A stretch of DNA of 18,624 nucleotides, from contig JAQVQT010000015.1 in the NCBI GenBank assembly GCA_028701435.1, forward strand, positions 1 to 18,624, written 5' to 3'. Source of the stretch: Smithellaceae bacterium (GTDB lineage Bacteria > Desulfobacterota > Syntrophia > Syntrophales > Smithellaceae). How positions within the stretch are numbered: the first letter of the stretch is position 1; each line of letters opens with the position of its first letter. The notes under the pieces were generated by a model. That model was given only the letters and a program-made list of their open reading frames with translations. It did not search any database and was not told the DNA's origin. A program made the translations under genes and the position numbers. Of this stretch, positions 1 to 11,126 are shown one piece after another.

Positions 1-2935
1 GGCTCCGGTTCTGTTCGTCCAGCACATGGATTTCGCCGTGGCGGTTCATGACCACGTAATCGTTTTCTTTCGTCTTGGCCGTATTCAGGCTCACGAATTT
101 GACCCGGCCGTCATGACGCGCCTCCAGTGTGGAGTGCTCGTCAAACTTGGCCGTGCCGCCGATGTGGAACGTTCTCATGGTGAGCTGCGTGCCGGGTTCG
201 CCGATGGACTGGGCGGCTACGATGCCGACCGCCTCGCCGATGTTCACCAGGTGACCGTGGGCCAGATCGCGCCCGTAGCACATGGCGCATACGCCGTGTT
301 TGGCCCGGCAGGTCAGCACGGAGCGGATATTCACGCGCTCAATGCCCGCGCGGTCGATTTTTTCCGCCAGGGCTTCATCGATGGCCTCATTGGCCTTTAC
401 GATCACTTCGTCGGTGAAGGGATCCCGGATTTCCTGCAGGGCGACGCGGCCCAGCACACGCTCGCCGGCCGTTTCAATGATTTCACCGCCCTCCATCAGC
501 GCGGACACATAGAGTCCGTCAACCGTTTCGCAATCCTGCTCGGTGATGATGCAGTCCTGCGCCACATCAACCAGCCTTCGGGTCAGGTAGCCGGAGTTCG
601 CCGTTTTCAGGGCCGTATCCGCCAGGCCCTTGCGGGCGCCGTGCGTGGAAATGAAGTACTGCAAAACCGTCAGCCCTTCACGGAAGTTGGCCGTAATCGG
701 CGTTTCGATGATTTCGCCGGAGGGCTTCGCCATCAGGCCGCGCATGCCGGCCAGCTGCCTGAGCTGCTGTCCGGAGCCGCGGGCGCCGGAATCCGCCATC
801 ATGTAAATCGGGTTGAAGCTCTCGATTCTGCGCTTCCTGCCGTCGGAGCCCGCCACTTCTTCCGTGCTGATGCCGGTCAGCATTTCGGAAGCGATTTTTT
901 CCGTCGCCTGCGCCCAGATGTCGATCACCTTGTTGTAGCGTTCACCGTCGGTAATCAGACCGTCCATGTACTGCTTCTGAATTTTCAACACATCCTTGTC
1001 GGCCTGCGCCACAATGTTTTTCTTGTTTTCGGGAATGATCATATTGCCGACGGCAAAGGACAGACCGGAAATCGTCGCATATTTGAATCCCAGATCCTTG
1101 AGTCGGTCGGCCAGCAATACCGTGGTTTTATCGCTGCAAACCCGGTAGCAGTGGTCGATCAGGTTGGCCAGCTCCTTCTTGTTCATCAGCTTGTTGATCG
1201 CGTCAAAACTGATTTCCTCGGGGAGAATCTCATACAGGACGATGCGTCCGGCCGTCGTTTCCTTCCGTTCCGATTCAATGCGGACTTTGATTTTCGCATG
1301 CAGGTCAATCGCCCCCGCGTCCAGCGCCGAGCGCACTTCGTCCGGACCGGAGAAGATCATGCCTTCGCCCTTGACATCCTTCTTCGCGCGGGTCAGATAA
1401 TAAATCCCCAGGACGATGTCCTGGCTGGGAATGATGATCGGCTTGCCGTTGGCCGGGGAGAGGATGTTGTTCGTGGACATCATCAGCACCCGCGCTTCGG
1501 TCTGCGCCTCGATGGACAGCGGCACGTGGACGGCCATCTGATCGCCGTCAAAGTCCGCGTTAAAGGCCGTGCAAACCAGCGGATGCAGGCGGATCGCCTT
1601 TCCTTCGATCAGCACCGGTTCAAACGCCTGCATGCCCAGACGGTGCAGGGTCGGCGCGCGGTTCAGCATCACCGGGTATTCCCGCACGACTTCGTCGACG
1701 GCGTCCCAGACTTCGGAGGTTTCCCGCTCCACCATTTTCTTGGCGCTTTTGACCGTCGTCACATAGCCTTTTTCCAGCAGGCGGTTATAGACAAAGGGTT
1801 TGAAAAGTTCGAGCGCCATCTTTTTGGGCAGCCCGCACTGATGCAGCCGCAGATCGGGGCCCACCGTGATCACGGAACGGCCGGAATAATCGACGCGCTT
1901 TCCCAGCAGATTCTGGCGGAAACGACCTTGCTTGCCCTTGAGCATGTCCGACAGAGAGCGCAGCGGCCGTTTGTTGGTTCCGGTAATGGCGCGTCCCCGG
2001 CGGCCGTTGTCGAAGAGAACATCCACGGCTTCCTGCAGCATGCGCTTTTCATTGCGGATAATGATTTCCGGGGCGTTGAGCTCCTGAAGCCGTTTGAGCC
2101 GGTTGTTCCGGTTGATCACGCGCCGGTATAGATCATTGAGATCGGAGGTGGCGAAGCGGCCGCCGTCCAGCGGAACCAGAGGTCGCAAATCCGGCGGAAT
2201 CACCGGCAGAACGGTCAACACCATCCACTCCGGCTTGTTGCCCGATTTGCGCAGCGCCTCGACAACCTTGAGCCTTTTGACGATTTTTTTCTTTTTGGTG
2301 TCGGAGATGGACGTAACCACTTCCGCCCGGAGCTCTTCGTAGAGCTTGTCCAGATCGATTTCTTCCAGAAGCTGACGTACGGCCTCGGCGCCGATGCCGG
2401 CGACAAACCCGTTCTCTCCGTACTGTTCCTTCGCTTCGATGTACTCTTCGTCGGTGAGGAGCTCTTTCTTTTTCAGGGGCGTTTCTTTCGGGTCCAGCAC
2501 AATCCAGGATTCAAAGTAGAGGACTTTTTCCAGTTCCTTGAGCGTCAGATCCATCACGTTGCCGATGCGGCTGGGCAGGCTTTTTAAAAACCAGATATGC
2601 GCAACCGGCGTCGCCAGCGTAATGTGCCCCATCCGCTCGCGGCGCACCTTGGACTGAATCACTTCGACGCCGCATTTTTCGCAGACCACACCGCGGTGCT
2701 TCATCCGCTTGTAGCGCCCGCAAAGACATTCATAGTCTTTGACCGGCCCGAAGATCTTGGCGCAGAACAGACCGTCGCGCTCCGGCTTGAAGGTCCGGTA
2801 ATTGATCGTCTCCGGCTTCTTGACTTCGCCGTTCGACCAGGAAAGGATCTTTTCCGGCGAGGCAATCGAAATCTTCATGGCGTTGAAGCGAATCGGATTT
2901 TTGGGTTTTTCAAAATAGCTGAAAACGTCTTCCAC
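1..2935 (-). CDS. rpoC: DNA-directed RNA polymerase subunit beta' (3' end beyond window)
   Basis: Largest catalytic subunit of RNA polymerase. About 978 codons are present; the C-terminal part lies beyond base 1. The start is GTG at 2935, preceded by an AGGAG site about 7 nt upstream, and the protein begins VEDVFSYFEKP. Seen in order: the first zinc site with CLCGRYKRMKHRG from C70 and a CEKC pair; the catalytic Mg-binding NADFDGD at residues 459-465; second zinc-site cysteines at C795, C876, C883 and C886; and the trigger-loop start LTMRTFHIGG around M920. After the trigger loop the sequence enters a region like the SI3 insertion of E. coli beta' (VVMNRHGEIHVLDEQ), an arrangement typical of Gram-negative bacteria. 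It lies 37 nt downstream of rpoB and is surely co-transcribed with it. Identity is certain; only the 3' end is missing. Confidence 0.98.
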   Translation of the reverse strand, partial: MEDVFSYFEKPKNPIRFNAMKISIASPEKILSWSNGEVKKPETINYRTFKPERDGLFCAKIFGPVKDYECLCGRYKRMKHRGVVCEKCGVEVIQSKVRRERMGHITLATPVAHIWFLKSLPSRIGNVMDLTLKELEKVLYFESWIVLDPKETPLKKKELLTDEEYIEAKEQYGENGFVAGIGAEAVRQLLEEIDLDKLYEELRAEVVTSISDTKKKKIVKRLKVVEALRKSGNKPEWMVLTVLPVIPPDLRPLVPLDGGRFATSDLNDLYRRVINRNNRLKRLQELNAPEIIIRNEKRMLQEAVDVLFDNGRRGRAITGTNKRPLRSLSDMLKGKQGRFRQNLLGKRVDYSGRSVITVGPDLRLHQCGLPKKMALELFKPFVYNRLLEKGYVTTVKSAKKMVERETSEVWDAVDEVVREYPVMLNRAPTLHRLGMQAFEPVLIEGKAIRLHPLVCTAFNADFDGDQMAVHVPLSIEAQTEARVLMMSTNNILSPANGKPIIIPSQDIVLGIYYLTRAKKDVKGEGMIFSGPDEVRSALDAGAIDLHAKIKVRIESERKETTAGRIVLYEILPEEISFDAINKLMNKKELANLIDHCYRVCSDKTTVLLADRLKDLGFKYATISGLSFAVGNMIIPENKKNIVAQADKDVLKIQKQYMDGLITDGERYNKVIDIWAQATEKIASEMLTGISTEEVAGSDGRKRRIESFNPIYMMADSGARGSGQQLRQLAGMRGLMAKPSGEIIETPITANFREGLTVLQYFISTHGARKGLADTALKTANSGYLTRRLVDVAQDCIITEQDCETVDGLYVSALMEGGEIIETAGERVLGRVALQEIRDPFTDEVIVKANEAIDEALAEKIDRAGIERVNIRSVLTCRAKHGVCAMCYGRDLAHGHLVNIGEAVGIVAAQSIGEPGTQLTMRTFHIGGTAKFDEHSTLEARHDGRVKFVSLNTAKTKENDYVVMNRHGEIHVLDEQNRS

Positions 2936-2972
2936 AGATTTTTCTCCTGTTTTTTAAAACAAAATTGCGGGG

Positions 2973-7088
<4,116 letters not shown>

Positions 7089-7124
7089 GGTATCCTTGAA
7101 TTCAATGGTGGAGTGAAAATTACC

Positions 7125-7517
7125 TTATTTAATCTCGACCGTTCCGCCGACTTCCTCGATCTTCTTCTTGATTTCGGCGGCTTCCTCTTTGGAAACGGCT
7201 TCTTTAATCGGCTTGGGCACGCCTTCCACCAGATCTTTGGCTTCTTTCAGGCCCAGTCCGGTGATCGCGCGAACGACTTTGATGACCTGAATCTTTTCCG
7301 CGCCGAATCCCGTCAGAACGGCGTTGAACTCCGTCTTTTCTTCCGCGGCGGGCGCGGCGCCCGCGGCCTGCCCGGGCATCGCCACGGCGGCCATCATCGG
7401 AGCGGCGGCGGACACGCCGAATTTTTCTTCCAGTTCCTTCACCAGATGGGAAAGCTCCAGCACGGTCATGTTTTCAATAAACTTTACGACATCTTCTTTC
7501 GTGATTTGATCAGCCAT
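7125..7517 (-). CDS. rplL: 50S ribosomal protein L7/L12
   Basis: Stalk protein of the large ribosomal subunit, which recruits translation GTPases. It has 130 residues, near the family norm of 120-130. The N-terminal dimerisation domain (about 1-35), an Ala/Met/Pro-rich hinge (about 36-58) and the C-terminal factor-binding domain (EKTEFNAVLTGFGAEKIQVI, then GLGLKEAKDLVEG) are all recognisable. The ATG follows a GAGGA site 9 nt upstream. The gene sits 25 nt after rplJ and is cotranscribed with it. In this family the greater copy number of L12 relative to L10 comes from stronger translation; the ATG start with a clear SD here against TTG for rplJ is consistent with that. Confidence 0.98.
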   Translation of the reverse strand: MADQITKEDVVKFIENMTVLELSHLVKELEEKFGVSAAAPMMAAVAMPGQAAGAAPAAEEKTEFNAVLTGFGAEKIQVIKVVRAITGLGLKEAKDLVEGVPKPIKEAVSKEEAAEIKKKIEEVGGTVEIK

Positions 7518-7542
7518 TTTTCTATTCCTCTTTCGTATGGTT

Positions 7543-8070
7543 TTATGAGTTTAATGTTTGCTTTTTCTCGCTGTAGGCATGGAGCACCTGCACAAAGCTT
7601 CTGGGCACCGCGCTCAAAACCGTAACCAGCGACGTCGGCACCGCCGCCATGACCGAAACCAGTTTGCCCAGAAGAACTTCTCTGCCGGGTAAATCGGCCA
7701 GCGCGGTAATGTCCGCTTTCGTCAGCATTTTGCCGTCGAGCACGCCGACTTTGATATCCAGTTCAGGATTTTTCCTGGCAAATTCCACGAGCGCCTTGGT
7801 CGGCGCCACCGGATCTTTATAACTCAAGACAACGGCGACGGGATACTTGAAATGATCCGCCAAAATCGAAAAGCCGGTTTCTCTTGACGCGATGCCCAGC
7901 AGGGTGTTTTTGACGACCTTCAGCTCCGCATCGTTTTTGCGCAATGCGTTCCGCAGGGCTTCCATTTTTTCAACGTTCATGGCGTTGAAACTGGTCAGAA
8001 CACCCAAATTGGCCTTTTTGAGCTTTTCCTGAAGCTCGGATACAATTTGTTCCTTTGTTCTTCGATCCAA
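7543..8070 (-). CDS. rplJ: 50S ribosomal protein L10
   Basis: Base of the L12 stalk; it binds 23S rRNA together with L11 and carries L12 dimers on its C-terminal helix. It has 175 residues, typical of the family. The N-terminus MDRRTKEQIVSELQEKL and the segment LKVVKNTLL are characteristic. The start codon is TTG at 8070, placed by an excellent AGGAGG site 8 nt upstream; no better start is available in frame. The 270 nt in front hold an L10 leader RNA, so the L10-L12 complex probably represses its own synthesis and that of L12. The C-terminal stretch (VTVLSAVPRSFVQVLHAYSEKK) is the expected L12-anchoring helix. Confidence 0.97.
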   Translation of the reverse strand: MDRRTKEQIVSELQEKLKKANLGVLTSFNAMNVEKMEALRNALRKNDAELKVVKNTLLGIASRETGFSILADHFKYPVAVVLSYKDPVAPTKALVEFARKNPELDIKVGVLDGKMLTKADITALADLPGREVLLGKLVSVMAAVPTSLVTVLSAVPRSFVQVLHAYSEKKQTLNS

Positions 8071-8209
8071 TTTATCAGCCTCCTTTCACGATTATTTTCT
8101 ACCTGAGGCCGAAAAACCAAGCCGCACACGAAATAGAAAACGGTCGATCCCGCCTTTCCGATCCCCGTTTCCAGAAAAATGGATTACCCCGAAGCCGGTT
8201 TGGTAATTA

Positions 8210-8305
8210 TTTTCCGCACTACGAGTCTCGGCAGGCCCTTGTCCGTTTAAACTTCCGTACCTGCTGTCTTCGACCTGATACTGCTTGCACCGTAAACGGA
8301 CGCTG
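8210..8305 (-). ncRNA. Ribosomal protein L10 leader (cis-regulatory RNA)
   Basis: The 270-nt gap between rplA and rplJ has no credible gene. Read on the minus strand it contains the hallmark core of L10 leaders: AGACAGCAGG around 8268-8260 and CCTGCCGAGAC around 8235-8225. These form the GCAGG/CCUGC stem next to the conserved AGACA and GAG elements. In known L10 leaders, L10(L12)4 binds this element and represses translation of rplJ-rplL; that role here is inferred from motif and position. A second pairing is possible between GUCCGUUUA (8301-8293) and UAAACGGAC (8249-8241). The remaining 8071-8209 is unassigned leader ending in the rplJ SD site. Limits of the element are approximate. Confidence 0.85.
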
Positions 8306-8340
8306 CGTTGCTGCGAACGCGGCATCCGCGAATTTTTTCT

Positions 8341-9042
8341 TCAGCTTACGCTTTTGATATCCAGCGGATCAATCTTCACCCCCGCGCCCATCGTGCTGGA
8401 GATCGCAATGCTTTTAATATAGGTTCCCTTGCTGGATGCGGGTTTCAACTTGATGATGGTCTCCAGAAGCGCCGTGATGTTTTCGTGAAGTTTTTCAGCG
8501 CCGAAAGACACTTTGCCCACCGGCGAATGCACGATGCCGGCTTTTTCCACGCGGAATTCCACCTTGCCGGCCTTCAGTTCCCTGACCGCATTGGCGATAT
8601 CAAACGTAACCGTTCCCACTTTGGGATTGGGCATCAGGCCGCGCGGGCCCAGAATCTTGGCGATTTTCCCCACGGACCCCATCATGTCCGGCGTGGCAAT
8701 CACGCGGTCAAACTCCAGCCAGCCGCCTTTGATCTTTTCAATGATTTCTTCGTTGCCGACGAGATCCGCTCCGGCGTCCAGAGCTTCTTTCTCCTTCTCG
8801 CCCTTGGCAAAAACCAGCACGCGGACGGTTTTCCCCAGGCCGTTGGGCAATACCACGCTGCCCCGAACCATTTGATCGGCGTGCGCCGGGTTGACGCCCA
8901 GGCGGACGGCGGCGTCCACCGTCTCATCAAATTTGACTCCCGCCATGGATACCACCATTTCCGTAGCCTCTTTCAGCGTGTAGCGCCTGGTCGGCTCGAC
9001 CTTTTTCTTCGCAGCGATAATGCGTTTGCCTCGTCTTAACAT
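8341..9042 (-). CDS. rplA: 50S ribosomal protein L1
   Basis: Protein of the ribosomal L1 stalk, which helps release E-site tRNA; in many bacteria it is also a translational repressor of its own operon. It has 233 residues from ATG at 9042 (MLRRGKRIIAAKKK). The upstream TTG at 9048 would add two residues, but GGAAGAG lies 8 nt from the ATG and only about 2 nt from the TTG, so ATG is preferred. Family signatures are clear: GRKIAK-type GKIAKILGPRGLMPNPKVGT around the middle and a C-terminus ending SSTMGAGVKIDPLDIKSVS. It lies 18 nt after rplK. The next gene, rplJ, is separated by the L10 leader. Confidence 0.97.
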   Translation of the reverse strand: MLRRGKRIIAAKKKVEPTRRYTLKEATEMVVSMAGVKFDETVDAAVRLGVNPAHADQMVRGSVVLPNGLGKTVRVLVFAKGEKEKEALDAGADLVGNEEIIEKIKGGWLEFDRVIATPDMMGSVGKIAKILGPRGLMPNPKVGTVTFDIANAVRELKAGKVEFRVEKAGIVHSPVGKVSFGAEKLHENITALLETIIKLKPASSKGTYIKSIAISSTMGAGVKIDPLDIKSVS

Positions 9043-9060
9043 GATCAAACCTCTTCCTTG

Positions 9061-9486
9061 TTAACCTGCTATTTCTATTCCCATGGACCTTGCCGTGCCG
9101 GCAATAATTCTGACCGCGCCTTCGAGATCGACGGCGTTCAGATCATTGAATTTCAGCTGCGCAATGTCCTGAACCTGTTTGGCCGTGACGGTTCCCACTT
9201 TTTCCCTTTTGGGGTCGGCGGCGCCCTTGGCGACCTTGGCCGCCTGTTTGAGCAGGACGGACGCGGGCGGCGTTTTGGTGATGAACGTGAACGATCGGTC
9301 CGCGTAGACCGTAATCACCACGGGAACAATCATGCCTTCCTGGTTTTGTGTCATCGCGTTGTAGGCCTTGCAAAATTCCATGATATTCACGCCGTGCTGG
9401 CCCAGGGCCGGCCCGATCGGAGGCGACGGGGTCGCCTTTCCCGCTTTAATCTGCAATTTAATGTTCGCAATCACTTTTTTTGCCAT
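9061..9486 (-). CDS. rplK: 50S ribosomal protein L11
   Basis: Protein of the GTPase-associated centre of the 50S subunit, binding 23S rRNA helices 43/44 next to the L10-L12 stalk. It has 141 residues, the standard family length, from ATG at 9486 (MAKKVIANIKLQIKAG). Two alternatives upstream, GTG at 9495 and ATG at 9492, would only add MMI, and the AGGTGAT SD motif overlaps them. The proline-rich N-terminal motif TPSPPIGPALGQHGVNIMEF and the C-terminal rRNA-binding part ending AGTARSMGIEIAG are diagnostic. It follows nusG by 66 nt and precedes rplA by 18 nt, the usual order. Confidence 0.97.
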   Translation of the reverse strand: MAKKVIANIKLQIKAGKATPSPPIGPALGQHGVNIMEFCKAYNAMTQNQEGMIVPVVITVYADRSFTFITKTPPASVLLKQAAKVAKGAADPKREKVGTVTAKQVQDIAQLKFNDLNAVDLEGAVRIIAGTARSMGIEIAG

Positions 9487-9513
9487 AATCATCACCTGAA
9501 TTGTAAATTTTTT

Positions 9514-9532
9514 AGGCCTGTGCCTTGGGCCT
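9514..9532 (-). promoter_or_regulatory. Small hairpin in nusG-rplK gap (possible L1 target or weak attenuator)
   Basis: On the minus strand AGGCC and GGCCT form a perfect 5-bp stem around a 9-nt loop, followed by AAAAAATTT, about 28 nt before the rplK start. L1 represses rplKA by binding a leader element in several bacteria, and this is the position where one would lie. However, I cannot match the loop to the 23S L1 site, and the stem is short. It could equally be chance. Low confidence. Confidence 0.2.
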
Positions 9533-9552
9533 TGTCGTTTCTCATCCCCGAC

Positions 9553-10086
9553 CTACTGCCCCTGGGTAACCTGAATAAAATCCAGCTCCACCGGCGTCGG
9601 GCGGCCGAAGATGCTTACAATCACCCTCAGTTTGCTTTTTTCCGGCCGGACTTCGTCAATCACACCGTCGAAATTGGTGAAGGGTCCGTCGATGATCTTC
9701 ACATGGTCTCCGACGTCAAACTTGAATTTGGGCTTCGGCTTCAGTGTTCCCTCGTCAATCCGGACCTTGAGGTTCTCAACGTCTTTATCCGGAATCGGGG
9801 AAGGCTTGTCCTTGCTGCCGATAAAACCGGTCACCTTCGGCGTATTCTTGACAATATGCCAGTTTTCATCGCTCATTTCCATGCGCACCAGGATGTAGCC
9901 CGGAAAAAATTTGCGCTTGGAGGTTTTCTTTTCTCCGGAAATCAACTCCACCACGTCTTCTTCCGGAATGAGAATGTCCGAGAAATACGCCTGGGCACCG
10001 GCCAGTTCAATCCTTTCCTGAAGGCTCAGTTTTACCTTGTTCTCAAATCCCGAATACGTATGAACGACGTACCATTTAAAAGCCAT
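9553..10086 (-). CDS. nusG: Transcription termination/antitermination factor NusG
   Basis: Elongation factor that binds RNA polymerase across the cleft and couples it to ribosomes or Rho. It has 177 residues, close to the E. coli 181. The N-terminal NGN domain (about 1-110) carries WYVVHTYSGFENKV and the family motif FFPGYILVRMEM. A C-terminal KOW domain (about 124-177) reads FDVGDHVKIIDGPFTNFDG. The ATG at 10086 lies 4 nt after the secE stop, with only a weak AGGG as SD, so translation is probably coupled to secE. No insertion of a third domain is seen. Confidence 0.98.
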   Translation of the reverse strand: MAFKWYVVHTYSGFENKVKLSLQERIELAGAQAYFSDILIPEEDVVELISGEKKTSKRKFFPGYILVRMEMSDENWHIVKNTPKVTGFIGSKDKPSPIPDKDVENLKVRIDEGTLKPKPKFKFDVGDHVKIIDGPFTNFDGVIDEVRPEKSKLRVIVSIFGRPTPVELDFIQVTQGQ

Positions 10087-10090
10087 GAAG

Positions 10091-10294
10091 TTACCCTAAA
10101 ATGAATTTGACCAGTTTTGCGAGAATCAGGTCGATCACGCCCAGGTACAGGGCTGAAATCGCAACAATCACCATGACCACTCCCGTGGAAGCCAGCGTCT
10201 GCTTCCGGGTCGGCCAGGTGACCTTTTTCAACTCCGTCTTCGCCTGGGTGAGAAACTGTACCGCCCTGTCGAACAGCAACTTGAATTTTTCCAT
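10091..10294 (-). CDS. secE: Preprotein translocase subunit SecE
   Basis: Small clamp subunit of the SecYEG channel in the inner membrane. It has 67 residues, the short single-span form common outside the enterics. The start at ATG 10294 is chosen from an AAAGG site 8 nt upstream. The open frame extends upstream to 10384, but that extension runs through tRNA-Trp and is not coding. The family motif ELKKVTWPTRKQ (21-32), on the cytoplasmic amphipathic helix, precedes one membrane segment (about 36-60, VVMVIVAISALYLGVIDLIL). It lies 4 nt upstream of nusG and 28 nt downstream of tRNA-Trp. Confidence 0.95.
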   Translation of the reverse strand: MEKFKLLFDRAVQFLTQAKTELKKVTWPTRKQTLASTGVVMVIVAISALYLGVIDLILAKLVKFILG

Positions 10295-10322
10295 ATCGTC
10301 GGCCTTTGCATTCGGGAAAAAC

Positions 10323-10399
10323 TGGCAGGCCAGGAGGGACTTGAACCCCCAGCATCCGGATTTGGAGTCCGGCGCTCTATCCATTAGAGCTACTGGCCT
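10323..10399 (-). tRNA. tRNA-Trp (CCA anticodon)
   Basis: A full cloverleaf on the minus strand. The acceptor stem AGGCCAG pairs with CTGGCCT, the discriminator is G, and the 3' CCA is encoded. The anticodon loop CTCCAAA gives anticodon CCA for tryptophan, on a CCGGA/TCCGG stem. The T loop is GTTCAAGTC. It lies between rpmG (14 nt) and secE (28 nt), so it must be cut out of a shared mRNA transcript. Confidence 0.97.
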
Positions 10400-10413
10400 G
10401 CGTCAATTCTCCG

Positions 10414-10563
10414 CTACTTGGTTTCTCTGTGCAGTTTGTGTCCGCGGCAAAACTTGCAGTATTTCTTCATTTCCAGACGGTTTTGCATGGTGCGCTTGTT
10501 TTTCGTCGTCGTGTAATTTCTCTGCTTGCATTCCGTACAGGCCAAAATAATGTTGTTTCTCAT
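10414..10563 (-). CDS. rpmG: 50S ribosomal protein L33
   Basis: Small protein of the large ribosomal subunit near the E site, 49 residues, the usual length. The sequence starts MRNNIILACTECKQRNYTTT and continues KNKRTMQNRLEMKKYC, then KFCRGHKLHRETK. Two CxxC pairs (C9/C12 and C36/C39) form the zinc ribbon, so this is the zinc-binding (C+) form rather than the cysteine-free form. The ATG at 10563 follows AAGGAG with a 4-nt gap. It lies between tRNA-Thr(GGU), 13 nt upstream, and tRNA-Trp. It was easy to miss because it is short and overlapped by a longer spurious frame. Confidence 0.96.
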   Translation of the reverse strand: MRNNIILACTECKQRNYTTTKNKRTMQNRLEMKKYCKFCRGHKLHRETK

Positions 10564-10576
10564 ACGTCTCCTTCAC

Positions 10577-10652
10577 TGGAGCCCACGACCAGGATTGAAC
10601 TGGTGACCTCATCCTTACCAAGGATGTGCTCTACCAACTGAGCTACGTGGGC
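10577..10652 (-). tRNA. tRNA-Thr (GGU anticodon)
   Basis: A complete cloverleaf. The acceptor GCCCACG pairs with CGTGGGC, the discriminator is T, and CCA is encoded. The anticodon loop TTGGTAA on a CATCC/GGATG stem gives GGU for threonine. The D arm AGCTCAGTTGGTAGAGC and T arm GGTTCAATCC type sequence are normal. It is the last of four clustered tRNAs. Many proteobacteria have tuf next; here rpmG follows after 13 nt. Confidence 0.97.
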
Positions 10653-10690
10653 GCGGCGTTACGCTTGTCTGTCAGCGCCAAAAAGCAACC

Positions 10691-10766
10691 TGGAGCGGGA
10701 AACGGGATTCGAACCCGCGACCCTCAGCTTGGAAGGCTGACGCTCTAGCCCCTGAGCTACTCCCGC
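10691..10766 (-). tRNA. tRNA-Gly (UCC anticodon)
   Basis: A complete cloverleaf of 76 nt. The acceptor GCGGGAG pairs with TTCCCGC (one G-T pair), the discriminator is T, and CCA is encoded. The anticodon loop CTTCCAA on a TCAGC/GCTGA stem gives UCC for glycine. It lies 14 nt downstream of tRNA-Tyr and 38 nt upstream of tRNA-Thr(GGU), matching the Thr-Tyr-Gly-Thr order found upstream of tuf in E. coli. Confidence 0.96.
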
Positions 10767-10780
10767 TTATTTCAAAAAAC

Positions 10781-10865
10781 TGGTGGAGGGGGGAGGATTC
10801 GAACCTCCGTAGGCTCCGCCGGCAGATTTACAGTCTGCTCCCTTTGGCCGCTCGGGAACCCCTCC
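10781..10865 (-). tRNA. tRNA-Tyr (GUA anticodon)
   Basis: An 85-nt class II tRNA with a long variable arm. The acceptor GGAGGGG is at the 5' end, and the 3' end reads CCCCTCC-A-CCA with CCA encoded. The anticodon loop CTGTAAA on a GCAGA/TCTGC stem gives GUA for tyrosine. The variable arm (CGGCGGAGCCTACG region) and T loop GGTTCGAATCC are as expected. Confidence 0.96.
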
Positions 10866-10881
10866 AGATATGTGGCTCATC

Positions 10882-10957
10882 TGGAGCTGGCGATGGGACT
10901 CGAACCCGCAACCTGCTGATTACAAATCAGCTGCTCTACCGATTGAGCTACGCCAGC
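10882..10957 (-). tRNA. tRNA-Thr (UGU anticodon)
   Basis: A complete cloverleaf of 76 nt. The acceptor GCTGGCG pairs with CGCCAGC, the discriminator is T, and CCA is encoded. The anticodon loop TTTGTAA on a GCTGA/TCAGC stem gives UGU for threonine. It is the first gene after the promoter at 11045-11073, so it heads the tRNA-rpmG-secE transcript. Confidence 0.97.
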
Positions 10958-11044
10958 AAACCTTTTAAATCATTACATTTTCACACAAACCAGTTGTTGT
11001 TTTGAACGCAAAAAAGCGACTACACTGCTTCGTGCGAATTGAGG

Positions 11045-11073
11045 ACATTAATTTTTATACTTGCTTTTGTCAA
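11045..11073 (-). promoter_or_regulatory. Sigma70-type promoter of the tRNA-rpmG-secE-nusG unit
   Basis: On the minus strand a perfect -35 box TTGACA (11073-11068) is followed by a 17-nt AT-rich spacer and a -10 box TAATGT (11050-11045; T1, A2 and T6 match consensus). Start of transcription would fall near 11038, about 80 nt before tRNA-Thr(UGU). The surrounding 11074-11126 is AT-rich (UP-element-like), as in strong stable-RNA promoters. It lies in the 169-nt gap after the AMMECR1 gene; I see nothing else in that gap. Confidence 0.75.
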
Positions 11074-11126
11074 GTAAATTTTTAAATTCTTTAGAAAAAA
11101 TCTTCCGGTCCAGAAAAAGGGGGAAT

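Noticed and set aside
26..2131. 701-codon plus-strand open frame opposite rpoC
   Set aside because: It is exactly antisense to conserved rpoC, its translation resembles no known family, and it is rich in His, Arg, Phe and Gly, as expected when a GC-rich gene is read backwards.
7089..7124. Possible attenuator between rplL and rpoB
   Set aside because: The 36-nt gap holds only an SD site; no hairpin or T-run is visible, unlike the E. coli rplL-rpoB attenuator region.
8092..8325. 77-codon minus-strand frame in the rplA-rplJ gap
   Set aside because: It lies over the L10 leader RNA and has no SD or family similarity; the conserved RNA motifs explain the stretch better.
10295..10384. N-terminal extension of secE to 10384
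   Set aside because: The extension is tRNA-Trp sequence read in frame; the ATG at 10294 has its own SD and gives the usual SecE N-terminus.
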